DNA from: SXOA01 sp964444865
GTDB taxonomy: Bacteria > Planctomycetota > Planctomycetia > Pirellulales > Pirellulaceae
Reading direction: 5' to 3'
DNA: 23,155 nucleotides
NCBI GenBank assembly: GCA_964444865.1
Contig: CAYUJE010000067.1
Coordinates: forward strand, 1-23,155
The notes under the pieces: generated by a model
Told to the model about the DNA's origin: nothing
Database searches by the model: none
What the model saw: the letters and a program-made list of their open reading frames with translations, nothing else
Made by a program: the position numbers and the translations under genes
Shown: piece by piece, positions 7,629 to 15,353 of the stretch
How positions within the stretch are numbered: the stretch's first letter is position 1
How the letters are laid out: every line of letters begins with the position of its first letter

Positions 7629-8537
7629 ATGACCCACCTCCTAACAATTCTTGGTCTGGCCATCGCGATCAATTCACCGACATTTGCCGAAGAACCCATT
7701 CGCCACTCCTTCTTCATCGCCGGTCCTTCGTTCACTGGCATCATTGATGAAGAGGGAAAGGAAGTCTGGGATTCCGGCAAGCCCGCCGCCCGCGACGGCT
7801 TCGTGTTGGCAGACGGCAATGTTCTGATTGCGTGGTCGGACGAAGTGAAGGAACTCACCCGTGATAAGAAGGTCGTTTTCCACTTTGCCAAATCGCCGGA
7901 GAACCGCGAAATCGGCACCGTGCAGCGGCTGGAGGATGGCCGCACGCTCATCACCGAACTCGGCCCCAAACCGCGGCTGATGGAAGTCGATGCGGCCGGC
8001 AAAATCCTGCTGGAATTCCCCCTTCAGCCGGAAACCGACAACGCTCACATGCAAACGCGGATGGCCCGCAAGCTCAAAGGTGGCAACTATCTGGTCCCCC
8101 ACCTGCTCGCGTTCAAGGTTAAGGAATATACGGCCAAGGGAGAGGTCGTCCAAGAATTCCCCACGGATATGGAAGAACTCGGCGGCCGCAAAGCGGAAAA
8201 CTGGCCCTTCACCGCCATTCGGCTGGAAAACGGCCACACGCTCGTCAACCTAACGCACGGCAACAAAACCGTGGAACTGGATGCGAAAGGTAAGGTCGTC
8301 TGGAAAATCTCCAACGAGGACTTCCCCGAAAAGCCGTTCGCCGACCCCTGCGGCGGCCAACGGTTGCCCAACGGTAACACGGTCATTGCCAGCTACGCAG
8401 CAAATGGTCCGATCAAGATTTTTGAAGTGACGCCGGAAAAGAAGATCGTCTGGAAATACGAAGGGAAACACCGCGCCCACGAAATCCAGATTCTGACGAC
8501 CAACGGTAAGCCGCTCGAAGGGCGGCCGATGAAGTAG
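7629..8537 (+). CDS. Exported beta-propeller protein (PQQ-like/arylsulfotransferase-like repeats)
   Basis: 302 residues with a signal peptide (MTHLLTILGLAIAINSPTFA, then EEP). The mature protein is built of repeats of about 45-50 residues with the pattern 'strand-DxxGKxxW ... RLxxGxxLV', for example GIIDEEGKEVWDSGKP, MEVDAAGKILLEFPL, VELDAKGKVVWKIS and FEVTPEKKIVWKYEG, alternating with VLADGNVLIAW, RKLKGGNYLV, RLENGHTLVNL and RLPNGNTVIAS. This is a periplasmic propeller of the PQQ-like superfamily. No cofactor-binding residues can be assigned. Its stop codon is 14 bp from the convergent GspE-type gene. Confidence 0.8.
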   Translation: MTHLLTILGLAIAINSPTFAEEPIRHSFFIAGPSFTGIIDEEGKEVWDSGKPAARDGFVLADGNVLIAWSDEVKELTRDKKVVFHFAKSPENREIGTVQRLEDGRTLITELGPKPRLMEVDAAGKILLEFPLQPETDNAHMQTRMARKLKGGNYLVPHLLAFKVKEYTAKGEVVQEFPTDMEELGGRKAENWPFTAIRLENGHTLVNLTHGNKTVELDAKGKVVWKISNEDFPEKPFADPCGGQRLPNGNTVIASYAANGPIKIFEVTPEKKIVWKYEGKHRAHEIQILTTNGKPLEGRPMK

Positions 8538-8551
8538 GCTCATCCGCTTGG

Positions 8552-9793
8552 CTACGCACCAGGTCTGGGGTTTTCAAATCCGAGGACTCTGCGGATTTCG
8601 GCGGGATCGGTTTGGCCGGATTCCACGGCGTGGCATGCGCGGGTGAACAAGGGGATGAGTCCGGCACCGATGGCGGCGGAGAACATCGACTGGCTGTCGC
8701 GACGGCTGAGGACGGCGGCAGCGAGCTCACCTTCCAATGGCGGCAGCAATTCGGCCAGCACCAAGCGGCCGGAATAGCCAGTGAAAGAGCAGCCCTCGCA
8801 CTTGCCGGCGACTCTTCCTTGGCTGACTGGCAAGCCAAGTTTCTGCTCCTCCTTCTTGACAGGCTGCGAACAAGAGCAGAGCCGACGCACCAATCGCTGG
8901 CTGACAACGCCGCGAATGCCGCTACGTAGCAGGTAGGGTTCGATTCCCATGTCAGCCAGCCGGCTCAACGCGCTGGTGCAATTGCTGGCGTGGAACGTGG
9001 TCAACACCAAGTGTCCGGTGAGTGCCGCCTGAAACGCCGTCTCCGCAGCCGGCCTGTCCCTAATCTCTCCAACCAGTATCACTTCGGGATCCTGCCGCAT
9101 CAGCGAACGCAGCCCCGCGGCCAAATCAAAACCTGCCGCCACGTTGACTTGCGACTGAGCGACCCCCGGCAGTGCCACTTCAATCGGATCCTCCAGCGAC
9201 ACGAGGCTCTTCGACCCGGCTGCTAGTCGGGTCAAATGCCGAAGCGCGGCGTATGCTGTCGTTGTCTTTCCCGATCCGGCTGGACCCGTGACGAGGAGCA
9301 CACCGCTCGTCTCTTCGAGTTTGCCAAGCAAACCGGCGTGGATGTCCTCCGGCAGACCGAGGTCTTCGGGATAGAGGAATCGTCCCTCTGCTGCAAAGAG
9401 GCGAATGACCGCTCGCTCGCCATAGAGGGTTGGAAAGGTGCTGACGCGCATTTCGGTTTTCTGGGCAGGCTGGAAGCTTACCCCGCTGACTTCCCCCAAC
9501 CGTCCTTCCTGCGGCACATCATTTCGGTAAGTCAACAGTCCTGCCAGCACTTTCAATCGCGACACCACATCGGCAGCTTCACCTGGAGGAAATATGCCGA
9601 CGGACTGCAACACCCCATCAATTCGCCAGCGGACTTCCAGCCCGCTAGCAATTGGATGCAAATGAATATCGCTGACACCTTGCAGGCAAGCCGCTGCCAG
9701 CAGTTCGGTGACAAATTGCGAGGCATAGGCGTTCTGAGAAGCATTCAGCTTATGAAGCTGAGCAGCGAGTTCTGAGGGGGAGACGGTTTTCAT
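8552..9793 (-). CDS. GspE/PulE/PilB-family secretion/pilus ATPase (short form)
   Basis: A 413-residue cytoplasmic hexameric ATPase of the type II secretion/type IV pilus superfamily. Seen: the N2 domain with SDIHLHP (41-47) and a WRIDGVLQ strand, Arg-finger region, Walker A GPAGSGKT (170-177), Asp box SLEDPIE (199-205), Walker B VILVGEIRD (238-246), His box HLVLTTFHA (261-269), and four cysteines in two pairs (306/308 and 332/335) forming a zinc-type module before GYSGR. The N-terminal MshEN/GspE-N1 domain of full-length proteins is missing, so the protein is shorter than classical GspE (about 500) or PilB (about 560). No other secretion gene is in the window, so the machine it powers is unknown. 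Divergent from mlaE. Confidence 0.92.
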   Translation of the reverse strand: MKTVSPSELAAQLHKLNASQNAYASQFVTELLAAACLQGVSDIHLHPIASGLEVRWRIDGVLQSVGIFPPGEAADVVSRLKVLAGLLTYRNDVPQEGRLGEVSGVSFQPAQKTEMRVSTFPTLYGERAVIRLFAAEGRFLYPEDLGLPEDIHAGLLGKLEETSGVLLVTGPAGSGKTTTAYAALRHLTRLAAGSKSLVSLEDPIEVALPGVAQSQVNVAAGFDLAAGLRSLMRQDPEVILVGEIRDRPAAETAFQAALTGHLVLTTFHASNCTSALSRLADMGIEPYLLRSGIRGVVSQRLVRRLCSCSQPVKKEEQKLGLPVSQGRVAGKCEGCSFTGYSGRLVLAELLPPLEGELAAAVLSRRDSQSMFSAAIGAGLIPLFTRACHAVESGQTDPAEIRRVLGFENPRPGA

Positions 9794-9953
9794 AGGTGAG
9801 CTTCGCGGATTTGTTTACGCATCCTACCAAGTCTCGCCAACAAGCAAACTTCCCTCAAGCGCTACAATCATCGCGTCGATAAACGCATCCGCAGTCCTGC
9901 GCGCGCCTGACACTCCCTTGCACCGACCCTTCGATCATATTTCTCCTGCTCCC

Positions 9954-10820
9954 ATGTCCACTGCCTCCACGACAGAGCCCACCAATCATCACGGATTTAT
10001 GTCCGGAATCGGGGATTCGATCGCCGACTGGGGAGGCGTCGTGCTCAATTCGCTCGTGGTAACTGGTGATCTGGCCATGTTTACCTGGCGAACCGTCTCC
10101 TGGCTCTTCTGGCGTCTGCCGCGGAAGGAGACGCTGCTTCCTAACTTTTATCAGGTAGGGGTGCTCAGCCTGCCGGTGATTGCCCTCACCGGAACATTTA
10201 TTGGCATGGTCTTGGCTGTGCAAGCCTATTTCACGTTTAAGGACCTGGGCCTGGAAACGCGGCTTGGGGCAGTCATCAATATGTCGCTTGTACGGGAACT
10301 TGGACCCGTGCTCGCGGCTACGATGTTGGCAGGTCGTGTGGGGGCCGCAATGGCCGCCGAACTGGGCACGATGCGGGTCACCGAGCAGATTGACGCGCTC
10401 GAAAGCATGGGAGCCGATCCCATACACTACCTGGTCGTGCCCCGACTGTTGGCATGTATTTTCCTAATACCCACGCTAACCATCATGGCAGACTTTATGG
10501 GAGTCGTGGGGGGCTACTTTTATAGCATTGTGATTCTGGACATCGACATGCACCACTATTGGACCAACAGCGAGAAATTCGTGGATGCCTTTGACTTTTT
10601 CAGTGGCATTCTCAAAAGCTTCTTCTTCGGGGGAGCGATTGCCCTGGTCAGTTGCTATCGCGGTTTCCATTGCACCCCTGGTGCCGAAGGGGTCGGCCGA
10701 GCCGCCACCACCGCCTTTGTCTGGTCCTTCGTACTAATTCTGGCCATCGACTTGTTTCTGGGTAACGCGATGTATTCGACGTATTACAAGCTATTTCCGG
10801 ATGCGATTAAACACTTTTAG
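9954..10820 (+). CDS. mlaE: MlaE-family lipid ABC transporter permease
   Basis: 288 residues; inner-membrane permease of the MCE/Mla system that moves phospholipids between the inner and outer membranes. Family hallmarks: VGVLSLPVIALTGTFIGMV, the segment RELGPVLAATMLAGRVGAA, AAELGTMRVTEQIDALESMG and LVVPRLLACIFLIPTL, with five or so membrane helices and the C-terminal IALVSCYRGFHCTPGAEGVG followed by TAFVWSFVLILAIDLFL. ATG 9954 is preferred to the in-frame 9918, whose extra residues are not conserved-looking. First gene of mlaE-mlaF-mlaD; a heptad hairpin follows its stop directly. Confidence 0.95.
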   Translation: MSTASTTEPTNHHGFMSGIGDSIADWGGVVLNSLVVTGDLAMFTWRTVSWLFWRLPRKETLLPNFYQVGVLSLPVIALTGTFIGMVLAVQAYFTFKDLGLETRLGAVINMSLVRELGPVLAATMLAGRVGAAMAAELGTMRVTEQIDALESMGADPIHYLVVPRLLACIFLIPTLTIMADFMGVVGGYFYSIVILDIDMHHYWTNSEKFVDAFDFFSGILKSFFFGGAIALVSCYRGFHCTPGAEGVGRAATTAFVWSFVLILAIDLFLGNAMYSTYYKLFPDAIKHF

Positions 10821-10903
10821 GAATGACTAAATCCTAATGCCTAATGACCAATGTGGAGCCACTCCTCTTCCCTTAGTCATTAGACATTAGTGCTTAGTCA
10901 TTC
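10821..10903. repeat. Heptad-repeat hairpin between mlaE and mlaF
   Basis: The left arm starts one base after the mlaE stop and consists of 7-bp units (ATGACTA, AATCCTA, ATGCCTA, ATGACCA). The right arm at 10874-10901 is TAGTCAT, TAGACAT, TAGTGCT, TAGTCAT. The two 31-base arms (10821-10851 and 10873-10903) pair with about five mismatches around a loop of about 21 bases. The right arm ends 6 nt before the mlaF ATG. Confidence 0.85.
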
Positions 10904-10909
10904 AAACCT

Positions 10910-11562
10910 ATGCCTGCCACCTCAGCCACCACCGAAACTCCCCTCATCGAAGTACGCTCCCTCAGCGTCACCTTCGGTCGGCAGAATGTCCTGCGCGATA
11001 TTTCGCTGTCGGTTCCCAAGGGGCAAACGGTGGCCATTGTGGGGGAGAGCGGCTGCGGGAAAACGGTGCTGATGAAGTCGGTAATTGGCCTCGTCAAGCC
11101 GACGGTTGGGGAGGTCTTTTTCGATGGCAAGGACATCAACAAACTGACGGACAAAGAACTGGTGATTCAGCGCATTCGCTTTGGATACGTCTTCCAGAAT
11201 GCCGCGTTGTTTGACAGCATGACGGTAGGCCAAAACGTGGCCTTTCCCCTGCGGCAACATCGCCATCTGCCGGAGCAGGAACTTCAGCAAATGGTATTGG
11301 CCCGCCTGGCGGAAGTTGGACTGCCGGACTCGGTCGTCGTTAAGAAACCGGCGGAACTTTCCGGCGGCATGCGGAAGCGGGTCGGCATGGCCCGGGCGCT
11401 CATCCTTAAGCCCGAAATCGTGCTTTACGACGAACCGACGACTGGCCTCGACCCGATCATGAGTGATGTTATTAACGAGTTAATGCTCAGCACTCGTCGC
11501 AACTACCAGGTCACCGGTCTGGTGGTGACGCACGACATGCACACGGCCCGCAAAGTTGCCGA
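10910..11562 (+). CDS. mlaF: MlaF-family lipid ABC transporter ATP-binding protein (3' end in assembly gap)
   Basis: About 218 residues are readable before the 100-N gap; the last 40-50 residues and the stop of a normal MlaF (about 260-270) are lost. Cytoplasmic ATPase energising MlaE. Seen: Walker A GESGCGKTVL, Q-loop YVFQNAALFDSMTV, signature ELSGGMRKRVGMARAL, Walker B IVLYDEPTTGLDP and H-loop VVTHDMHTARKVA. The FDSMTVGQNVAFPLRQH stretch is typical of MlaF. The ATG 10910 follows the heptad hairpin with no Shine-Dalgarno, so translation may depend on coupling to mlaE or on the hairpin state. Confidence 0.92.
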
Positions 11563-11662
11563 NNNNNNNNNNNNNNNNNNNNNNNNNNNNNNNNNNNNNN
11601 NNNNNNNNNNNNNNNNNNNNNNNNNNNNNNNNNNNNNNNNNNNNNNNNNNNNNNNNNNNNNN
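11563..11662. other. Assembly gap (100 N) between mlaF and mlaD
   Basis: Exactly 100 undetermined bases. The first determined bases after it are a 7-bp repeat. The gap hides the mlaF C-terminus. Confidence 0.97.
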
Positions 11663-11679
11663 CCCTAGCCCCTAGCCCC
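11663..11679. repeat. 7-bp repeat before mlaD
   Basis: CCCTAGC twice followed by CCC, ending about 8 nt before the mlaD ATG. By analogy with the mlaE-mlaF junction, a complementary arm may lie in the adjacent gap. Confidence 0.55.
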
Positions 11680-11687
11680 GTCTTCCC

Positions 11688-12884
11688 ATGGACGAACGCA
11701 TCTTAAAACTTCGCGTCGGTATCGTCGTGCTGGCGGCTGCGATTATTTGCGGCATCCTGATCTGGCGATTCGGTGATATTCAGTTGCCGGGAACTTCGAA
11801 GTACACAATTTTCATCAACTTTCCCAAGGCACCCGGCGTGACCGTCGGAACCCCTGTCCGCGGCAACGGCATTTCCATTGGCCGAGTTAGAAATGTGGAG
11901 CGTCTCGACCGGCATGTGCAGGTTACCGCAGATATTGATTTCAAGCACAAGATCCGCGAATCGGAACTTTGTCGCATTGCCTCCGCTTCAGTCCTTGGCG
12001 ATCCTGTGATTGAATTCTCACCTAGTGACGACGTCGATCCCAATACTCCTTTCCTGGAAAACGGATCGGAAATCGATGGAGACGTGACGGGCAATCCCTT
12101 GGAAGCCTTTGTCGAAATCAAGGAAGAACTTCGGGCCGCCGCCCTATCGCTCCGCGATGCGGGCAACGAAATGAAGTTGGCCGCTCGCAACGTCAATGCC
12201 GCCATTGCCGGCTCGGAAGGGGATGTGCCTCGATTGGTGCAGAAGATGGAACGGGCTTTGGATCAGTCCTACAAAACGCTCGGGACCATCGATAGCCTGT
12301 TTGGCGACGAGGAACTAAAGCTGGGCCTGAAGAAGTCCCTCAAGGACTTGCCGGAAATGTTCGACAAGACGAAGCTCATGCTCGACAAGGCGAGTACTAC
12401 GTTTGACGACTTCCAAAAGGTGTCGGCTCGGGCTGATCGCAATCTGGCCAACCTCGAGAAACTCACCGGGCCGCTTGCCGAACAAGGACAGACGATGGCC
12501 GATGAAATTCGCGGGTCGATTTCCAACATCAACAATCTGACGGAAGTCCTCAACGAGGTTGTGGGCAATTTCAATAACCAAGATGGGACAATCGGCCGTC
12601 TGCTTAATGATGATGAGCTCTATGAACGTCTTGAGCGGACGATGGCGAATGTGGAGGACATTACCTGGAAGATTCGGCCGATCGTGGACGACGCTCGCGT
12701 GATTTCCGACAAACTGGCCCGCGACCCGAGCATCATAGGCGTCCGAGGAGTCCTCGACCGGCGTCCGGTCGGTTCCGGCAATAAGCTCCCAACCGTCGAC
12801 ACGAATTTCACCCCCGCCTCGCATCACGCGCCATTCGGCGGAGGAATGTTCCGCCGGACTTTTCAGGATGATGGGGAGTATTAA
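11688..12884 (+). CDS. mlaD: MlaD/MCE-family lipid-binding protein
   Basis: 398 residues; substrate-binding subunit anchored in the inner membrane and facing the periplasm. One N-terminal membrane helix (about residues 8-26, VGIVVLAAAIICGILIWRFG) is followed by a single MCE domain (about 36-118) with FPKAPGVTVGTPVRGNGISIG and the strand ASVLGDPVIEFSP. The remaining 270 residues are mainly long amphipathic helices (for example MERALDQSYKTLGTIDSLF and DKTKLMLDKASTTFDDF), including DGTIGRLLNDDELYERLE, a segment often found in longer bacterial MCE proteins. It is much longer than Escherichia coli MlaD (about 180). ATG 11688 directly precedes DERILKLRVG. Last gene of the operon; REP-like palindromes follow. 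Confidence 0.93.
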   Translation: MDERILKLRVGIVVLAAAIICGILIWRFGDIQLPGTSKYTIFINFPKAPGVTVGTPVRGNGISIGRVRNVERLDRHVQVTADIDFKHKIRESELCRIASASVLGDPVIEFSPSDDVDPNTPFLENGSEIDGDVTGNPLEAFVEIKEELRAAALSLRDAGNEMKLAARNVNAAIAGSEGDVPRLVQKMERALDQSYKTLGTIDSLFGDEELKLGLKKSLKDLPEMFDKTKLMLDKASTTFDDFQKVSARADRNLANLEKLTGPLAEQGQTMADEIRGSISNINNLTEVLNEVVGNFNNQDGTIGRLLNDDELYERLERTMANVEDITWKIRPIVDDARVISDKLARDPSIIGVRGVLDRRPVGSGNKLPTVDTNFTPASHHAPFGGGMFRRTFQDDGEY

Positions 12885-12888
12885 GAAA

Positions 12889-12961
12889 GGGGTCGGGAGG
12901 AGTTTTCGCGTCAAACAATGTTGCACGGGAAAACGCTTTTGCGAAAACTGCTCCTGACCCC
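12889..12961. repeat. REP-like palindrome, copy 1
   Basis: The outer arms GGGGTCGGGAGGAGTTTTCG and CGAAAACTGCTCCTGACCCC pair with few mismatches, and the loop contains ACAATGTT. It begins four bases after the mlaD stop. It could end mlaD transcription as a hairpin. Confidence 0.8.
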
Positions 12962-13041
12962 GTTCGCGACGGCCGGTGCGACGGCCTGGTCCTCGTTGCT
13001 GTCTCCGAGAGCAAACCGAACCAATCGGCATTCAATCCAAA

Positions 13042-13119
13042 GGGGTCGGGAAAGGTTTTCGCGGACAAGAGTGACTCGTTAATCCGACAATGTTCACCGC
13101 GAAAACCCTTCCCGACCCC
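13042..13119. repeat. REP-like palindrome, copy 2
   Basis: Arms GGGGTCGGGAAAGGTTTTCG and CGAAAACCCTTCCCGACCCC pair almost perfectly; the loop again contains ACAATGTT. It ends one base before the stop codon of the convergent glycosyltransferase. Same family and orientation as the copy at 12889. Confidence 0.82.
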
Positions 13120-13120
13120 G

Positions 13121-14116
13121 TTACGCCGCTCGTCGTCCGATGGAAAGTGTCTCGTTCGCTCCCAGCGGCTGCTTCTCAAAATTCACCAGATCCCGAATGG
13201 CGAAATTCTGCTTAGGCTGGCTGGCGTAATAGATACGGGCGTTGACTTCGCCCAAGAGACCGAGGCTAAAGAACTGCACGGAGCCGATTAGGGATAGGAC
13301 GGTCAGGAGCATCAGCGGGTTGCCGGTCATGTCGATGCCGCCGATGAACTTCATGAGGACCGTGGCGAGCGCGGCTATCGCGCCGACAGTTCCACAGGCA
13401 ATGCCCATTTGGCCAAAGAGTTTCATCGGGCTGGCGAAGTAGTCGAGCATGTACTTGACGGTCATCAGGTCCAGCACGACTCGCAGTGTGCGCGAGATGC
13501 CGTACTTCGTCTGACCGAACCTTCGGGGATGGTGCCGCGTTTCGACTTCCACGCAGCGTGCTCCGCGTTGATGAGCCAGGATAGGAATAAAGCGGTGCAT
13601 CTCGCCGTAAAGTTCCAGTTCTTGGGCGATTTCCCGCCGGATGGCTTTGAGCGTGCAGCCTAGATCGTGAATGGGAAAGCGGGTCACTCGCGAAATGAGC
13701 CAGTTGGCAATCTTGGACGGCAGCTTGCGGTTGAGGAAGGCGTCCTGACGCTGCTTCCGCCAGCCGTGCACGAGGTCGAAACCTTCATCGAGCTTGCGGA
13801 CCATCATCGGAATATCGGCCGGCTCATTTTGCAAGTCGCCGTCGAGCGTGACGATCACTTCACCGCTGGCATACTGCAAGCCGGCATGCATGGCTGCAGT
13901 CTGACCGAAATTGCGGCGAAAGCGAATTACCTTTACCCGTTCATCCTTCGCCGCCAGTTCGTCAAGTTTGGCCGCCGTACCATCTTTGGAACCGTCGTCC
14001 ACGAACACGATTTCCCAGGGACGATTTAACTCGGGAAGCACTGCCAGGAGCTGGTCATAGAGCAGGGGGACATTTTCGAGTTCGTTGTAAATCGGAACGA
14101 CGATGGAAACGGACAT
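13121..14116 (-). CDS. GT2 family glycosyltransferase, DPM/ArnC-like, with C-terminal membrane helices
   Basis: 331 residues. The N-terminal GT-A domain has VVPIYNE (6-12), VDDGSKDGT (39-47), a FRRNFGQTAAMHAGL segment (66-80) and the DXD-type DGDLQ (92-96). This is followed by WRKQRQDAFLNRKLPSK, which is typical of polyprenyl-phosphate sugar synthases. Two membrane helices lie at about 233-257 and 268-292, near a GEVNARIYYASQPK amphipathic end. Such enzymes load a sugar from a nucleotide donor onto undecaprenyl phosphate at the inner membrane for later transfer to glycans or proteins. The sugar cannot be named. ATG 14116 directly precedes SVSIVVPIYNE; no Shine-Dalgarno. Converges with mlaD across the REP-like pair. 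Confidence 0.9.
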   Translation of the reverse strand: MSVSIVVPIYNELENVPLLYDQLLAVLPELNRPWEIVFVDDGSKDGTAAKLDELAAKDERVKVIRFRRNFGQTAAMHAGLQYASGEVIVTLDGDLQNEPADIPMMVRKLDEGFDLVHGWRKQRQDAFLNRKLPSKIANWLISRVTRFPIHDLGCTLKAIRREIAQELELYGEMHRFIPILAHQRGARCVEVETRHHPRRFGQTKYGISRTLRVVLDLMTVKYMLDYFASPMKLFGQMGIACGTVGAIAALATVLMKFIGGIDMTGNPLMLLTVLSLIGSVQFFSLGLLGEVNARIYYASQPKQNFAIRDLVNFEKQPLGANETLSIGRRAA

Positions 14117-14205
14117 GGGCGAATCTTTCGCGCGGGGAGAAATTCAGAGTGCGAAAGTGTAAGGCAGGATGCTGGGCAGGGGCAACGGCAAAAAGTGCTA
14201 GCGTG

Positions 14206-14226
14206 GGGTAGGCTTCCAGCCTGCCC
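14206..14226. repeat. Single hairpin with TCC apex (half of the GTAG/CTAC element)
   Basis: GGGTAGGCT, loop TCC, AGCCTGCCC: a 9-bp stem with one T-G wobble. It contains GTAG at the left, like the double elements at 15354 and 17942, but has no second hairpin. Confidence 0.6.
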
Positions 14227-14236
14227 GCAAATCTCT

Positions 14237-14326
14237 TGCCTTCATTTTCATGCCAAACATTTTTCTGCCAATTCTCTGCCGATGGAGGAGGAGGTGGCAG
14301 GAAAATGTTTGGCAGGAAGATAAGAA
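14237..14326. repeat. TTCTGCC-type palindrome between the reductase and glycosyltransferase genes
   Basis: Arms 14251-14270 (TGCCAAACATTTTTCTGCCA) and 14295-14314 pair at 19 of 20 positions. TGCC recurs at 14237, 14251, 14266 and 14277, giving units of about 14-15 bp. Same family as the element at the 5' end of the cytochrome gene (19530-19688). Confidence 0.75.
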
Positions 14327-14337
14327 AGGGCAGGTTG

Positions 14338-15330
14338 CTAAAGGCGTATGATGGTTCTTCCCGCAACCTCGCCCTTCAGAATTTTCTGCACATACTCTTC
14401 CGCCTGCTCCAGGCTGATTTCGGTGACTACGTCTTCGAGCTGACCTAGCTTCCAGGCACCAGCCAACTTTTGCCAAATGTCGTTGCGGCGAGGTGCGGGG
14501 AGATTTTGCGAACTGATGCCGGCAAGGATAACGCCGCGAAGAATGAAAGGGTGGACGGTGAGCGGCAGGTCGGTCCCGCCGACCAGGCCGCAGGCCGAGA
14601 CGACCCCGTATTCTTTCGTTTGCCGCAGGATGGTGCCGAGCGTGCTGCCCCCGACAGTATCCACAGCGCCGGCCCATTTGGCACTCAGCAGCGGCTTGGG
14701 GCCGGAGTCGATAACATCTTGCCGACTGATGATGCGACTGGCTCCCCATGCTTTGAGCCGTGATTCCAGTTCCGGCTTCCCGGTGACGGCCACAACGCCA
14801 TAGCCGAGCTGCTTCAAGATCATTACGGCCAAGCAGCCCACGCCGCCAGTGGCGCCGGTGACGACGATTTCACCAGCAGCAGGACCGACCCCATTAATTT
14901 GAATCGCCTGGACACACTGCGCCGCCGTGAAGCCGGCGGTTCCCAGGATCATGGTTTCCCGGAGCGACAAGCCGCTGGGGCGCGGCACCACCCATTCCGC
15001 GGGAACGCGGATGTACTCTCCCCAGCCACCCCACTGTCCAGCTCCTAGATCGTAACTGGTCACCAAGACTTCATCGCCTGATTGGTAAAGCGACGAGCCG
15101 CTTTCTTCCACGATCCCTGCGGCATCAATCCCCGGCACATGCGGCAGCTTGCGAACGACGCCGGGATGCGCCTCGGCAGCGAGGGCGTCTTTGTAGTTGA
15201 GCGACGAGTATTGGACTTTGATGAGAACATCCCCCGGCGGCAGTTCGCTCAAGGGACGGCGAGTAAGGGAGCGGTGGACTTTTCCCGAAGAGTCCTTCTC
15301 GACGAAGAAGCATTGAAAATCGGTGGGCAT
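14338..15330 (-). CDS. acuI: YhdH/AcuI-type quinone oxidoreductase (MDR superfamily)
   Basis: 330 residues; cytosolic NADPH-dependent medium-chain reductase. AcuI/YhdH members reduce acryloyl-CoA to propionyl-CoA, but the substrate here is inferred. Seen: VQYSSLNYKDALAA (39-52), HVPGIDAAGIVEESG (64-78), the family-typical GGWGEYIRVPAEWVV (101-115), LGTAGFTAAQCVQAI (129-143), Rossmann motif VTGATGGVGCLAVMILKQLG (157-176), then ACGLVGGTDLPLTVHPFILR and a C-terminal GEVAGRTIIRL. ATG 15330 is preferred because GGAG lies 6 nt upstream and the longer frame overlaps the cytochrome gene. It may be co-transcribed with the upstream cytochrome gene, but a strong hairpin pair separates them. Confidence 0.9.
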   Translation of the reverse strand: MPTDFQCFFVEKDSSGKVHRSLTRRPLSELPPGDVLIKVQYSSLNYKDALAAEAHPGVVRKLPHVPGIDAAGIVEESGSSLYQSGDEVLVTSYDLGAGQWGGWGEYIRVPAEWVVPRPSGLSLRETMILGTAGFTAAQCVQAIQINGVGPAAGEIVVTGATGGVGCLAVMILKQLGYGVVAVTGKPELESRLKAWGASRIISRQDVIDSGPKPLLSAKWAGAVDTVGGSTLGTILRQTKEYGVVSACGLVGGTDLPLTVHPFILRGVILAGISSQNLPAPRRNDIWQKLAGAWKLGQLEDVVTEISLEQAEEYVQKILKGEVAGRTIIRL

Positions 15331-15353
15331 AAGTGTCTCCGTTTGCGAAAAAA

